A stretch of DNA of 28,655 bases from an uncultured Bacteroidales bacterium (GTDB taxonomy: Bacteria > Bacteroidota > Bacteroidia > Bacteroidales > Paludibacteraceae), in contig CALCGX010000065.1 of assembly GCA_937901225.1 (NCBI GenBank), positions 1 through 28,655 on the forward strand, read 5' to 3'. This document shows positions 9,007 through 16,274 of the stretch, one piece after another; the stretch's first letter is position 1, and every line of letters starts with the position of its first letter. The position numbers were made by a program, and so were the translations under genes. The notes below the pieces were generated by a model. The model was given only the letters and a program-made list of their open reading frames with translations, made no database searches and had not been told where the DNA came from.

Positions 9007-9300
9007 ATGAAATCTGTAATGATTATTTTCAATCAAGCCAACACCGAGCGTGTGGAGTATATGCTTGATATGTTAGAGATACGTGGTTTTACGTTTTTTG
9101 AGGACGTACAAGGTCGTGGTAGCAAGAATGGCGAACCACGCCGTGGTACCCACGCATGGCCAGAGATGAACTCATGTGTTATTACCATTGTACCAGATGA
9201 GAAAGCTCCTATGCTACTCGAAGCCGTAAAGAAACTCGACAAACGCAACGAAGAAGTCGGTGTCCGTGCTTTCATGTGGAATGTTGAAGCGACGGTGTAA
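9007..9300 (+). CDS. Small PII-like (ferredoxin-fold) protein of the RND operon
   Basis: 97-residue cytoplasmic protein, 22 bases after the pump gene and before the operon terminator. The pattern resembles PII/GlnB-like folds: a strand (MKSVMIIFNQ), a helix (ERVEYMLDMLEIRG), a loop (VQGRGSKNGEPRRGTHAWP) in the T-loop position, a second strand (SCVITIVPDE), a helix, and a last strand (VRAFMWNVE). Known parallels are the PII-like DUF3240 proteins that accompany CzcABC-type RND operons in Proteobacteria; that this is an equivalent is inference. A role as a sensor or modulator of the transporter fits the context, but the ligand is unknown. Confidence 0.75.
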   Translation: MKSVMIIFNQANTERVEYMLDMLEIRGFTFFEDVQGRGSKNGEPRRGTHAWPEMNSCVITIVPDEKAPMLLEAVKKLDKRNEEVGVRAFMWNVEATV

Positions 9301-9328
9301 ATAAGTATTTATTGATATAACAATAAGG

Positions 9329-9363
9329 AAAGAGGGTGGGTTAGGGTCTAACACACCCTCTTT
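9329..9363 (+). terminator. Terminator of the efflux operon
   Basis: AAAGAGGGTG (9329-9338) pairs perfectly with CACCCTCTTT (9354-9363). Inside the loop TTAG and CTAA can pair as well. The stem ends in TTTATATAAA. It lies 29 bases after the PII-like gene and before the priA promoter. Confidence 0.8.
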
Positions 9364-9411
9364 ATATAAATGTAACTAATACCTATCTTTTTTCAAAAAG
9401 TGTTCGTTTTC

Positions 9412-9442
9412 TTGCGTATGTGCGTATTTTTCTGTACCTTTG
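9412..9442 (+). promoter_or_regulatory. Promoter of priA
   Basis: TTG at 9412-9414 and TACCTTTG at 9435-9442 with a 20-base spacer form a consensus Bacteroidota promoter. The -7 box ends only 8 bases before the priA ATG, so the transcript should be nearly leaderless. Confidence 0.8.
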
Positions 9443-9450
9443 CGCCATAA

Positions 9451-11712
9451 ATGGGCAACGAATCTTTATACGATATTATTCTTCCTCTAGCTATTGCGGA
9501 TGTGTATACCTATAGGACCCCCTCAATCCCCCTTCAAGGGGGAAGAGATGTGATTGGTTATAGGGTATTGGTACCTCTGGGGAAGAAGAGTATCATTGGT
9601 ATCATCTATCGCAAGCACGAAGGGGAGTTGCCTGCAAGTGTAAAAGTGCGCGATGTGTTGCAAATAATAGATGACACACCTATTGTCACAGCAGAACAAC
9701 TGAAGTTATGGGAGTGGTTATCTAGTTATTACATGTGTACACTAGGCGAGGTAATGGCGGCTGCCTTACCCTCGGAGATTATTGACGACAACTACTCCGC
9801 AGCTACTACCCAATACATACAACTATCTCCTGCCTATCTCGCCAAAGAAGCTCAAGAGCAGTTGCTCGGGGAACTGAAACGCGCTAAGAAACAAGAACAA
9901 TTGGTGCGCGATTTCCTTCGATTGGCGCAGAATTATCAAGTGGAGAGGCGTATACTCCTAGAGCAAAGTGGAGTGAGCGGTGCAATTCTTCGAACATTAA
10001 TCGATAAGGGAATATTCCTTGAAGAAGAGCGTCCTATCTCGCGCTTGCGTCAATACACAGGCGAAACACAGCAACCACACCACCTTGATAGTCAGCAGAG
10101 TAGAGCGATTGCAGAGATACGAGAGAGTTGGAGAGAGAAAACTGTCACCTTGCTACACGGCGTGACCTCTAGCGGAAAAACAGAGGTATATATCCATCTA
10201 ATAGAAGAAGTACTCCAACAAGGCAAACAGGTATTGTATCTAGTACCAGAGATTGCCTTGACTACCCAATTGACAGACCGACTACAAGCGGTATTTGGGG
10301 ATAGATTGGTAGTGTATCACTCGAAGTTTAGCAATGCGGAGCGGGTGGAGATTTATAACAATATTCGAGCCAAGAACCAGGAACCAAGAACCAAGACAGG
10401 TAAAGTGATATTGGGCGCTCGGTCAGCGATCTTCTTGCCATTCAGCGATTTGGGATTGATTATTGTGGACGAGGAACATGAGCCAAGTTACAAGCAGCAA
10501 GACCCTGCACCACGTTATCATGCCCGAAGTGCAGCCATTATGATGGCACAGTGGTATGGTGCGAAAGTATTGTTGGGTACTGCCACTCCATCTATTGAGA
10601 GTTATCACAACGCATTGAGTGGAAAATATGGTTTGGTGGAGATGACGGAGCGTTTTCAGGGCTTGCAGTTGCCACAAATCACGATGATAGACCTACAACG
10701 CCAGTATCATCGCAAAGAGATGTACGGGCATTTTGCAGACCCATTGGTGGATAGAATACGCGAGGAACTGGCTAAGGGGAAGCAAGTGATATTATTCCAA
10801 AACCGTCGAGGATATGCGCCATTTTTGCAGTGTCCTAGTTGCGGTGAAGTGCCTAAATGTCCGAACTGCGATGTGAGTATGACCTATCACAAAGCCAATC
10901 GCACTTTGGTTTGTCACTGCTGTGGACACAGCATCAGTGCCCCAAGTCATTGCCCAAAATGTGGCAGTGAAATGCGCACACAGGGATTTGGTACAGAGCG
11001 TTTGGAGGAGGAGATACAAGGATTATTCCCCGAGGCACGCGTGCTGCGTATGGACTTGGATTCTACGCGCAAGAAAGATGCTTACCAAACGATCATTGAC
11101 CGCTTTGCCAAGCATGAAGTCGATATACTGATTGGTACGCAAATGGTTACTAAAGGATTGCACTTCAACGATGTGAGTTTGGTGGCAGTGCTGCAAGCAG
11201 ACTCATTGTTGAATCAACCCGACTTTCGCAGCTATGAGCACGCTTTCCAGATGTTGGAGCAGGTGAGTGGCCGTGCCGGTAGAACGGGTAGTCAGGGCGA
11301 AGTGATGATTCAGACGTTTGACCCAAAGAATAGTTTGTATCAACATTTGATACAACATGATTATCAAGGACTCTATGCAGAGCAGATAGCAGAACGCAAG
11401 GCATTTGGTTTTCCGCCTTATCATAGGATGATCATGTTAACACTGAAGCATCGCGATATGGGTAGATTGGAGGCAGCGAGCGGGTTGTTGCAACAGCGAT
11501 TGCAGCAGGCGTTTGGTAACCGCGTATCGGGAGTCATAGTGCCAAGTGTGGCTCGCACCCAGAATATGTATGTGCGTCAGATTCGTTTGACGATTGAGGT
11601 AACAGCTAACATCGCCCGTGCCAAAGAGATGGTGCGTGAGCAGAGTAGGTGGGTGCAACAACAAACTCAATGCAAGGGAGTTGTTATTCTACCTGATGTG
11701 GATCCGATGTAG
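9451..11712 (+). CDS. priA: Primosomal replication restart helicase PriA
   Basis: 3'-to-5' superfamily-2 helicase that reloads the replisome at stalled forks. At 753 residues it has the usual length. The N-terminal 3'BD is followed by the helicase core: Walker A GVTSSGKTEVY (about residue 235), DEEH box in IIVDEEHEPSYKQQ, GTATPS, then the zinc-binding insertion with four CxxC pairs (CPSCGEVPKCPNCD, CHCCG, CPKCG), and motif VI QVSGRAGRTG. The start codon lies just after the promoter. Two places look repeat-derived: residues 23-33 (TPSIPLQGGRD) in the N-terminal loop, and about 306-316 (KNQEPRTK) before GKVILGARSAIF. Both keep the reading frame and all catalytic motifs are intact. Its stop is 3 bases from the convergent gene's stop. 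Confidence 0.96.
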   Translation: MGNESLYDIILPLAIADVYTYRTPSIPLQGGRDVIGYRVLVPLGKKSIIGIIYRKHEGELPASVKVRDVLQIIDDTPIVTAEQLKLWEWLSSYYMCTLGEVMAAALPSEIIDDNYSAATTQYIQLSPAYLAKEAQEQLLGELKRAKKQEQLVRDFLRLAQNYQVERRILLEQSGVSGAILRTLIDKGIFLEEERPISRLRQYTGETQQPHHLDSQQSRAIAEIRESWREKTVTLLHGVTSSGKTEVYIHLIEEVLQQGKQVLYLVPEIALTTQLTDRLQAVFGDRLVVYHSKFSNAERVEIYNNIRAKNQEPRTKTGKVILGARSAIFLPFSDLGLIIVDEEHEPSYKQQDPAPRYHARSAAIMMAQWYGAKVLLGTATPSIESYHNALSGKYGLVEMTERFQGLQLPQITMIDLQRQYHRKEMYGHFADPLVDRIREELAKGKQVILFQNRRGYAPFLQCPSCGEVPKCPNCDVSMTYHKANRTLVCHCCGHSISAPSHCPKCGSEMRTQGFGTERLEEEIQGLFPEARVLRMDLDSTRKKDAYQTIIDRFAKHEVDILIGTQMVTKGLHFNDVSLVAVLQADSLLNQPDFRSYEHAFQMLEQVSGRAGRTGSQGEVMIQTFDPKNSLYQHLIQHDYQGLYAEQIAERKAFGFPPYHRMIMLTLKHRDMGRLEAASGLLQQRLQQAFGNRVSGVIVPSVARTQNMYVRQIRLTIEVTANIARAKEMVREQSRWVQQQTQCKGVVILPDVDPM
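9515..9546. repeat. C/G palindromic repeat inside priA
   Basis: TCCCCCTT (9527-9534) and AAGGGGGA (9536-9543) are perfect arms around one base, within a C-rich then G-rich segment unlike the surrounding codons. In frame it gives SIPLQGG, in place of the usual loop between the first two strands of PriA. Confidence 0.65.
10370..10396. repeat. Heptameric tandem repeat (AACCAAG) inside priA
   Basis: Three consecutive 7-base units of the form AACCARG lie in frame in priA and encode KNQEPRTK. Seven-base units in a coding region change the codon register in each copy, which suggests insertion of a non-coding repeat that happened to stay open. Confidence 0.6.
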
Positions 11713-11715
11713 GGA

Positions 11716-12642
11716 TTACCAAGAGCCGTCTAGGCTTTGAGCAGGAGTTAGATAAAGATTGGTGCTATCACCATGCCAAGTAAAGCGATAGATATTGTAA
11801 ATATGCCTTGGCAATGGGAATACTAGTGGAGCATCCAAAGCTGCCATACCCGTGTAATAAGTCACACCTTCTTGGAAATAAGTAGAAGAAGTTCCATCAC
11901 CTACACCATCGTTATTATGTGCATAGATACCATATAAAATACGCTCATAATCTTCGTAATACACATCCTTAAAGCGGCTAAAGAAATATTCTCCTGGTAC
12001 GCGCCAACCACCTTCACGGATACTTACACTATCTATCGTTTCACATACCCAAGGAATAGTAGAAACGACTTCTCCAGTAGAATCAACGGGATAAATATAA
12101 TCCCAATAGCCATCTATTCGATACTCAAATTGCAAAGGGATGGTACTTGTGCTATCGGTGGTAATTGTTTCTAAGAATAGTTTTCCTGCGGGTTTATTGG
12201 TGTTAGGGTCCACCACAAAGGCATAAATCCAATACTCGGTGCCAGGTTGTAGCAAGGTGAAGAAATGTTTGATATTACCATATTGCAACGAATGTGAAGA
12301 AAAGTCTGCCACGAAAGGAATATGCTGCTGCAACTGTTTGTTGCGCCAATACAGATAATCTGCATATGCGCTATCTAGCGACAATAGCATAAATGTTTTG
12401 GCTATTTTTTGTGGATCTACACCTTCTTGTGTGGGTTGGATGCTGATTAGATAAAACGCTTCCTTATTGGTGGAGAAACGTACCTGCGCAAAACCAGCCG
12501 ACACTTGTTCCACATCAATTGTAATTTCTACGTCTTTGGTATGCGCTACTACTTCGGGATTACATGCGGAAAAACTAATAATCCACACACCCATAACTAA
12601 TGCTAAGACACCAAGATTACCGCGATTGCGTAACCAGGTCAT
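11716..12642 (-). CDS. Lipoprotein with fibronectin-type-III-like region
   Basis: Cell-envelope lipoprotein of unknown function. The start at 12642 gives a signal peptide MTWLRNRGNLG then a hydrophobic core ending in the lipobox SFSAC. A longer start at 12678 would overlap the upstream gene by 20 bases. After Cys, VEITIDVEQVSAGFAQVRFS and later FFTLLQPGTEYWIYAFVVD look like a fibronectin-III-type beta sandwich common in Bacteroidota surface proteins. The C-terminal half is rich in aromatic residues, has no motif I recognise, and ends LDGSW. Last gene of a three-gene minus operon; its stop faces the priA stop 3 bases away. Surface or periplasmic binding is plausible but unproven. Confidence 0.75.
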   Translation of the reverse strand: MTWLRNRGNLGVLALVMGVWIISFSACNPEVVAHTKDVEITIDVEQVSAGFAQVRFSTNKEAFYLISIQPTQEGVDPQKIAKTFMLLSLDSAYADYLYWRNKQLQQHIPFVADFSSHSLQYGNIKHFFTLLQPGTEYWIYAFVVDPNTNKPAGKLFLETITTDSTSTIPLQFEYRIDGYWDYIYPVDSTGEVVSTIPWVCETIDSVSIREGGWRVPGEYFFSRFKDVYYEDYERILYGIYAHNNDGVGDGTSSTYFQEGVTYYTGMAALDAPLVFPLPRHIYNIYRFTWHGDSTNLYLTPAQSLDGSW

Positions 12643-12658
12643 GAAGCAAGACTTTATA

Positions 12659-13975
12659 TTAGAAACTGAAATTGCCATTTTCTTCTTTTTCGTCGTTCTT
12701 TAATAGTGTTTGTACCGTATAAATAAATCGAATACATCCTAGTTGATGGTTGCCATAGTGACCAAAACTATATTGGATATTCGCATTTTTCCATTTACTT
12801 TTAGCACGCATTGCATTCTCAAATGGTACCACATCATCATCCATGGAGTGGAACATGAATACAGGAGCTTTTGGAGACCATGAATAAGTGAGAATAGAAT
12901 TCTCGGTCATGGCTTTATAGAGTTCCGAAACCTCTTTGCTTTGGCGATTCATACCTATAGGGGTTAGCAAGTCGCTTGTCACTTTTGTGCCAATCAATGC
13001 GTTAATTTGATTGGTAGTATAGAGTTTGCTATTTACCCAATGATCTAAGTTTTCGTAGATATTGTTTGCCATCATTTTGCTCATGTCCAAATTGAGTTTG
13101 TTGCCCACCACCATACCTTGCATCATGATAGGCACTGCACAAGGGTAAGAAGCAAAATTGGTTTCTACGAACTGGTCATAGGTATATTTGATATCATATG
13201 GTCCTCCACCTGCGAACACGCGACGAATCTTGATGGGTTCATCATGATGCTCAATCATATGTTGTATAGCCATGGTGGTAGCACCTCCTTGCGAATAACC
13301 CATTAGGTAAATATCATCGTGCTCGGGTGCGCAACCTGCTTTTTCCATGAATGGCACCACCGCGTAGTACATATCTAATACATTGCGTGCTGTGAGTTCC
13401 ATGACCAAATAGGGGTGCACTTTATCAGCGGTGACACCATATCCTATGTAATCGGGTATAATCAACGCATAGCCCAATTTCACCAGTAGTCCTTCTAATG
13501 AAAATATATTACTTGGAGCTTCTCTGTTGCTAGCAATGGTATAGTGTGATACCAATATGTATCGCTTGATTGGTCCCTTGGCAGGCAAAATGACTTTTCC
13601 CGACAATAGAATAGGTTGGTCATTGATATCCACCGATTGATATAAACCACTCACCTCTACGGCAACAGCCGTTTTGCTAAAATCCAATAACTCTTGCATG
13701 ATGCCCGCTACGGATGTGGAAGTTGCTCGTTGCGGAGACGTTATCCCTGCCACATTCGCTTGAGGTGTGGTTGTAGTATCAGTTATACCGACTAATTCCA
13801 ACCATTCTGGATCGTTGCTCAAATCTTGCAGGTTGGTAGTCTTTTGCGCTATTACACGGAAAGTAGTGTTCTCCGCTATATTTAAATCGGAGAAATCTAC
13901 ATATCTCACTTCGCCTTTATAGCATCCTGTCAGCAAAAGAAGAGACAATTGTACAATAATAATATTACGCTTCAT
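12659..13975 (-). CDS. Secreted alpha/beta-hydrolase lipoprotein (lipase/esterase-like)
   Basis: 438-residue lipoprotein: signal peptide with lipobox LLTGC (Cys18), then a Thr-rich linker and an alpha/beta-hydrolase fold. The nucleophile elbow is GYSQGG (Ser228), preceded by a strand and by IIPDYIGYG. The acid is probably within HSMDDDVVPF (Asp379-381), and the base is His406 or His410 in GHYGNHQLG. The layout resembles secretory lipases and prolyl-peptidase-like esterases whose substrates enter through a lid; the substrate is unknown. It lies between a barrel protein upstream (14 bases) and another lipoprotein downstream. An outer-leaflet lipoprotein hydrolase acting on diet- or host-derived esters is a reasonable guess only. 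Confidence 0.85.
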   Translation of the reverse strand: MKRNIIIVQLSLLLLTGCYKGEVRYVDFSDLNIAENTTFRVIAQKTTNLQDLSNDPEWLELVGITDTTTTPQANVAGITSPQRATSTSVAGIMQELLDFSKTAVAVEVSGLYQSVDINDQPILLSGKVILPAKGPIKRYILVSHYTIASNREAPSNIFSLEGLLVKLGYALIIPDYIGYGVTADKVHPYLVMELTARNVLDMYYAVVPFMEKAGCAPEHDDIYLMGYSQGGATTMAIQHMIEHHDEPIKIRRVFAGGGPYDIKYTYDQFVETNFASYPCAVPIMMQGMVVGNKLNLDMSKMMANNIYENLDHWVNSKLYTTNQINALIGTKVTSDLLTPIGMNRQSKEVSELYKAMTENSILTYSWSPKAPVFMFHSMDDDVVPFENAMRAKSKWKNANIQYSFGHYGNHQLGCIRFIYTVQTLLKNDEKEENGNFSF

Positions 13976-13989
13976 ATTCTCTCTATTAT

Positions 13990-14748
13990 CTAAAATCTAC
14001 AACCTACCGATAGGGTAAACATCCGTGAGCCCGCCAAATAGACTTCGTGGATATTCATTAGCGAATATAATCCGCCAAACTCCACTGCGCCGAACCACTT
14101 TTCGTTGCCTACACTCATTCCGAGAACAGTAAGATTCAGTGCGGGAGCCAATGCTGTCTTGCGACCGCGGTAGTCTATTTCAGACCCCGTATTGATATTC
14201 AATCCCACTCCTAATCCTGAATGCAGTGACACATATTTGGTGTGCATGTATGTGAATCGCGCAGTGGCCATGATGGCTATGTTGTGGAAATTGCAATTCT
14301 TATCGCGACTCACTTCTTCGCCTAATCCATTGCGGTTCACCTTATCCCATACTACGCCACTATAATCAATCATTCCGCCGACGTTAAACCAATAGCGAAC
14401 ACGATATTGATATTCTGCGAACCAATGTTGCGCATAACGATATCGTTCTTCGTATTGTCCGATATAGGATTCAGGATAAAGTGTGGAGTGGGGTTGGTCA
14501 TACCACGCCAATGTTTCAAATAATTGATCTCCCCAACCTATTCGAATCTCATGTGGGTTCTCTCTGCATTTTTGACCACGCACTACTCGTATCGAATCGC
14601 GATAATCACGTATCTCTTGTCGCACCGATTGGCGATACTCGCGCACTGCATAATGCATCGAATCAATGGCTGCACGCGATTGTTGAGCCTTTGCGAGCAA
14701 GGGCACTAAGACAAGAAAAGATACTATTAGATATTTTTTGATGGACAT
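13990..14748 (-). CDS. Outer-membrane beta-barrel-like protein
   Basis: 252 residues from the chosen ATG at 14748. An upstream in-frame ATG at 14775 lies within the -7 promoter box and is unlikely to be translated. Signal peptide MSIKKYLIVSFLVLVPLLAKA is followed by a charged helical stretch (about 22-60, rich in Arg/Asp/Tyr). Alternating amphipathic strands follow, with many Tyr, Phe and Gly, and a terminal phenylalanine (LSVGCRF). These are features of a small outer-membrane barrel. No family-specific motif is seen. First gene of the minus-strand envelope operon. Confidence 0.75.
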   Translation of the reverse strand: MSIKKYLIVSFLVLVPLLAKAQQSRAAIDSMHYAVREYRQSVRQEIRDYRDSIRVVRGQKCRENPHEIRIGWGDQLFETLAWYDQPHSTLYPESYIGQYEERYRYAQHWFAEYQYRVRYWFNVGGMIDYSGVVWDKVNRNGLGEEVSRDKNCNFHNIAIMATARFTYMHTKYVSLHSGLGVGLNINTGSEIDYRGRKTALAPALNLTVLGMSVGNEKWFGAVEFGGLYSLMNIHEVYLAGSRMFTLSVGCRF

Positions 14749-14772
14749 AAGGTGATGAAATATAATTTGGTG

Positions 14773-14803
14773 CAAAGGTACGATATTTTTTTAAATTCTG
14801 CAA
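14773..14803 (-). promoter_or_regulatory. Promoter of the minus-strand envelope operon
   Basis: Read on the minus strand: TTG (complement of CAA at 14801-14803), 20 bases, then TACCTTTG (complement of CAAAGGTA at 14773-14780). It is a consensus Bacteroidota promoter; initiation near 14768 leaves a leader of about 20 bases before the ATG at 14748. Confidence 0.82.
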
Positions 14804-14987
14804 GAAAAGCAATAAAAAATCAGTTAAAAGACTTTAGAAGCAACAAGGAAGTGCCTATAAACACACAAAAAGTTGCAAATACATAGAAATAGCTTTTTAT
14901 AAAGATTGCCTAACATCTCTACATTCTAAACAGTAACACCAAAGGAGTGTCCACTAAACTGAAAATATCGAAAAAGTCGCGATTCTC

Positions 14988-15018
14988 TTGCTCAATTCAA
15001 AAAAATGTTGTAACTTTG
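14988..15018 (+). promoter_or_regulatory. Promoter of the structured RNA candidate
   Basis: TTG at 14988-14990 and TAACTTTG at 15011-15018, 20 bases apart, match the Bacteroidota consensus. No start codon of a convincing gene follows for more than 400 bases, so the product is a non-coding RNA or a long leader. Confidence 0.75.
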
Positions 15019-15022
15019 CAGT

Positions 15023-15367
15023 CGCAATTCCACGCCGGGGATGTCTGACATCATTGGCTGGGGTAGCAGACATATTAAAAAGGCGTTTATTGCGCTCTGT
15101 TCTGACACTTTGAAATGTCGCAACTTTCAAAATCTCATCAGGACTTAGCAACGATAGATGTCCTACGGGATATAGATTATCCATCTTGTGCCTATTATGG
15201 TACAGCTTTTGCGTATGTATACATGCGCACGCGCGTACCTTAAATAAAGCAGCACGAGGGTGTATTTTATATTCGGCGTGGGCTTCGCGTTGTCAGTTCT
15301 ATGAGATTAGGCAATGCGACAGCCTCAAAGTGTGGAACTGGCAAAAGGCAAGTTCCGCGCTTTTTTT
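15023..15367 (+). ncRNA. Candidate structured non-coding RNA or long leader, about 345 nt
   Basis: It runs from the predicted start of the 14988-15018 promoter to an intrinsic terminator. Foldable elements in order: ATGTCTG (15041-15047) with CAGACAT (15067-15073); GGATA-TAGAT-TATCC at 15168-15182 inside GATG...CATC; GGTAC (15199-15203) with GTACC (15235-15239) enclosing a nearly perfect palindrome at 15211-15228; then the terminator stem. I do not find tmRNA, RNase P, 6S or SRP signatures. The LPP20-like gene starts 75 bases after the terminator, so it may instead be an attenuator leader for that operon. Identity unknown. Confidence 0.55.
15327..15367 (+). terminator. Intrinsic terminator of the RNA candidate
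   Basis: AAAGTGTGGAACT (15327-15339) pairs with AGTTCCGCGCTTT (15351-15363): 13 bp with two wobbles around an 11-base loop, ending in a run of seven T (15361-15367). It lies upstream of, not after, a protein gene. Confidence 0.8.
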
Positions 15368-15442
15368 GTTGTGTCAGATTGGTTTATGAAAACTCACGGT
15401 TGAGTGATAATGTTAATATTAACTAATTAAAACAACAAAACA

Positions 15443-16195
15443 ATGAAAAAGACAATCGTATTAGCCCTTATGGCTATGGCTATTGTAGCCGTTCCTGCAA
15501 CTGCGCAAACGCGCAAAGAGAAAAAAGCAGCTGAAAAAGCACAATGGGAGCAAGCGCAACAATTTGCTGCCGAAGAAGCGGCTCTCCGTCATCAAATGAA
15601 AATGGATAGCCTTGCTAATGCACAAAAAGTAGCCGAAGAACAACGTAGAGCTGCCGAAGCACAAGCTGCAGCAGACAAAGCAGCTGCTGAAGCAAAGGCA
15701 AAAGCAGAGGCAGAGGCAAAAGCTGCACAAGAAGTGGAAGTAGTAGAATATTGTGCAGATTACTATAGCACGAAAGAATTGATTCGTGGTAAAGGCATTG
15801 GTGAAGATTTTGATCAACAAATGTCTACTGATATGGCACGCGTAGCTGCATTGGAAGAACTCAGTTCACAAGTAGAAACAAAAGTTCAATCATTGGTTCT
15901 CAACTATAAGAATTCTAAACGCGTAAATCTTACTCGTGAATCTAAGCAATATATGCAAGGTTTAACCAAATTGGTTGTGGATAATGCTACAGGTTTTCGT
16001 ATTGTATGTCGTAAAACAACCTCTTATGTATTAAATGGTGATAAGCTTTACAAAAGTTATATGGTTTTAGAGATTGGTGCAGATGAACTTTTGAAACCAT
16101 TATATGAAGGCTTGCAACAAGAAGAAGATCTAAAATTAGATTACGATTACGAGAAGTTCAAAGAGGAATTCGAGAAAGAATTTGCTCAACAATAA
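15443..16195 (+). CDS. Exported LPP20-like protein with Ala/Glu/Lys coiled coil
   Basis: 250 residues. Signal peptide 1-21 (cleavage after VPATA, no lipobox). Residues about 23-95 are an Ala/Glu/Lys/Gln-rich stretch predicted to be a long helix or coiled coil. A domain resembling LPP20 lipoproteins follows (about 100-215), with GKGIGEDFDQQMSTDMARVA and ALEELSSQVETKVQSL, and an acidic tail. LPP20 proteins of other bacteria are envelope proteins of unclear role. It opens the cluster of CsgG-like genes and has a partner LPP20-like gene at the other end. A scaffold or adaptor role in a periplasmic complex is inferred from this arrangement. Confidence 0.8.
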   Translation: MKKTIVLALMAMAIVAVPATAQTRKEKKAAEKAQWEQAQQFAAEEAALRHQMKMDSLANAQKVAEEQRRAAEAQAAADKAAAEAKAKAEAEAKAAQEVEVVEYCADYYSTKELIRGKGIGEDFDQQMSTDMARVAALEELSSQVETKVQSLVLNYKNSKRVNLTRESKQYMQGLTKLVVDNATGFRIVCRKTTSYVLNGDKLYKSYMVLEIGADELLKPLYEGLQQEEDLKLDYDYEKFKEEFEKEFAQQ

Positions 16196-16274
16196 TTAAA
16201 GATATAGTTCCAAAAGATTGGGAGTGTTAGTTATGCACTCCCAACTTTTCAAAAAAATGTTGCATAACACTTTT

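Noticed and set aside
14954..15184. 76-codon open frame on the minus strand inside the RNA candidate
   Set aside because: It has an odd composition, no signal or domain, overlaps the opposite-strand promoter and stems, and is better explained as a chance frame across a structured RNA.
14776..15442. tmRNA, RNase P RNA or 6S RNA
   Set aside because: No tag reading frame, no conserved P4 sequences of RNase P and no 6S-like central bubble could be found.
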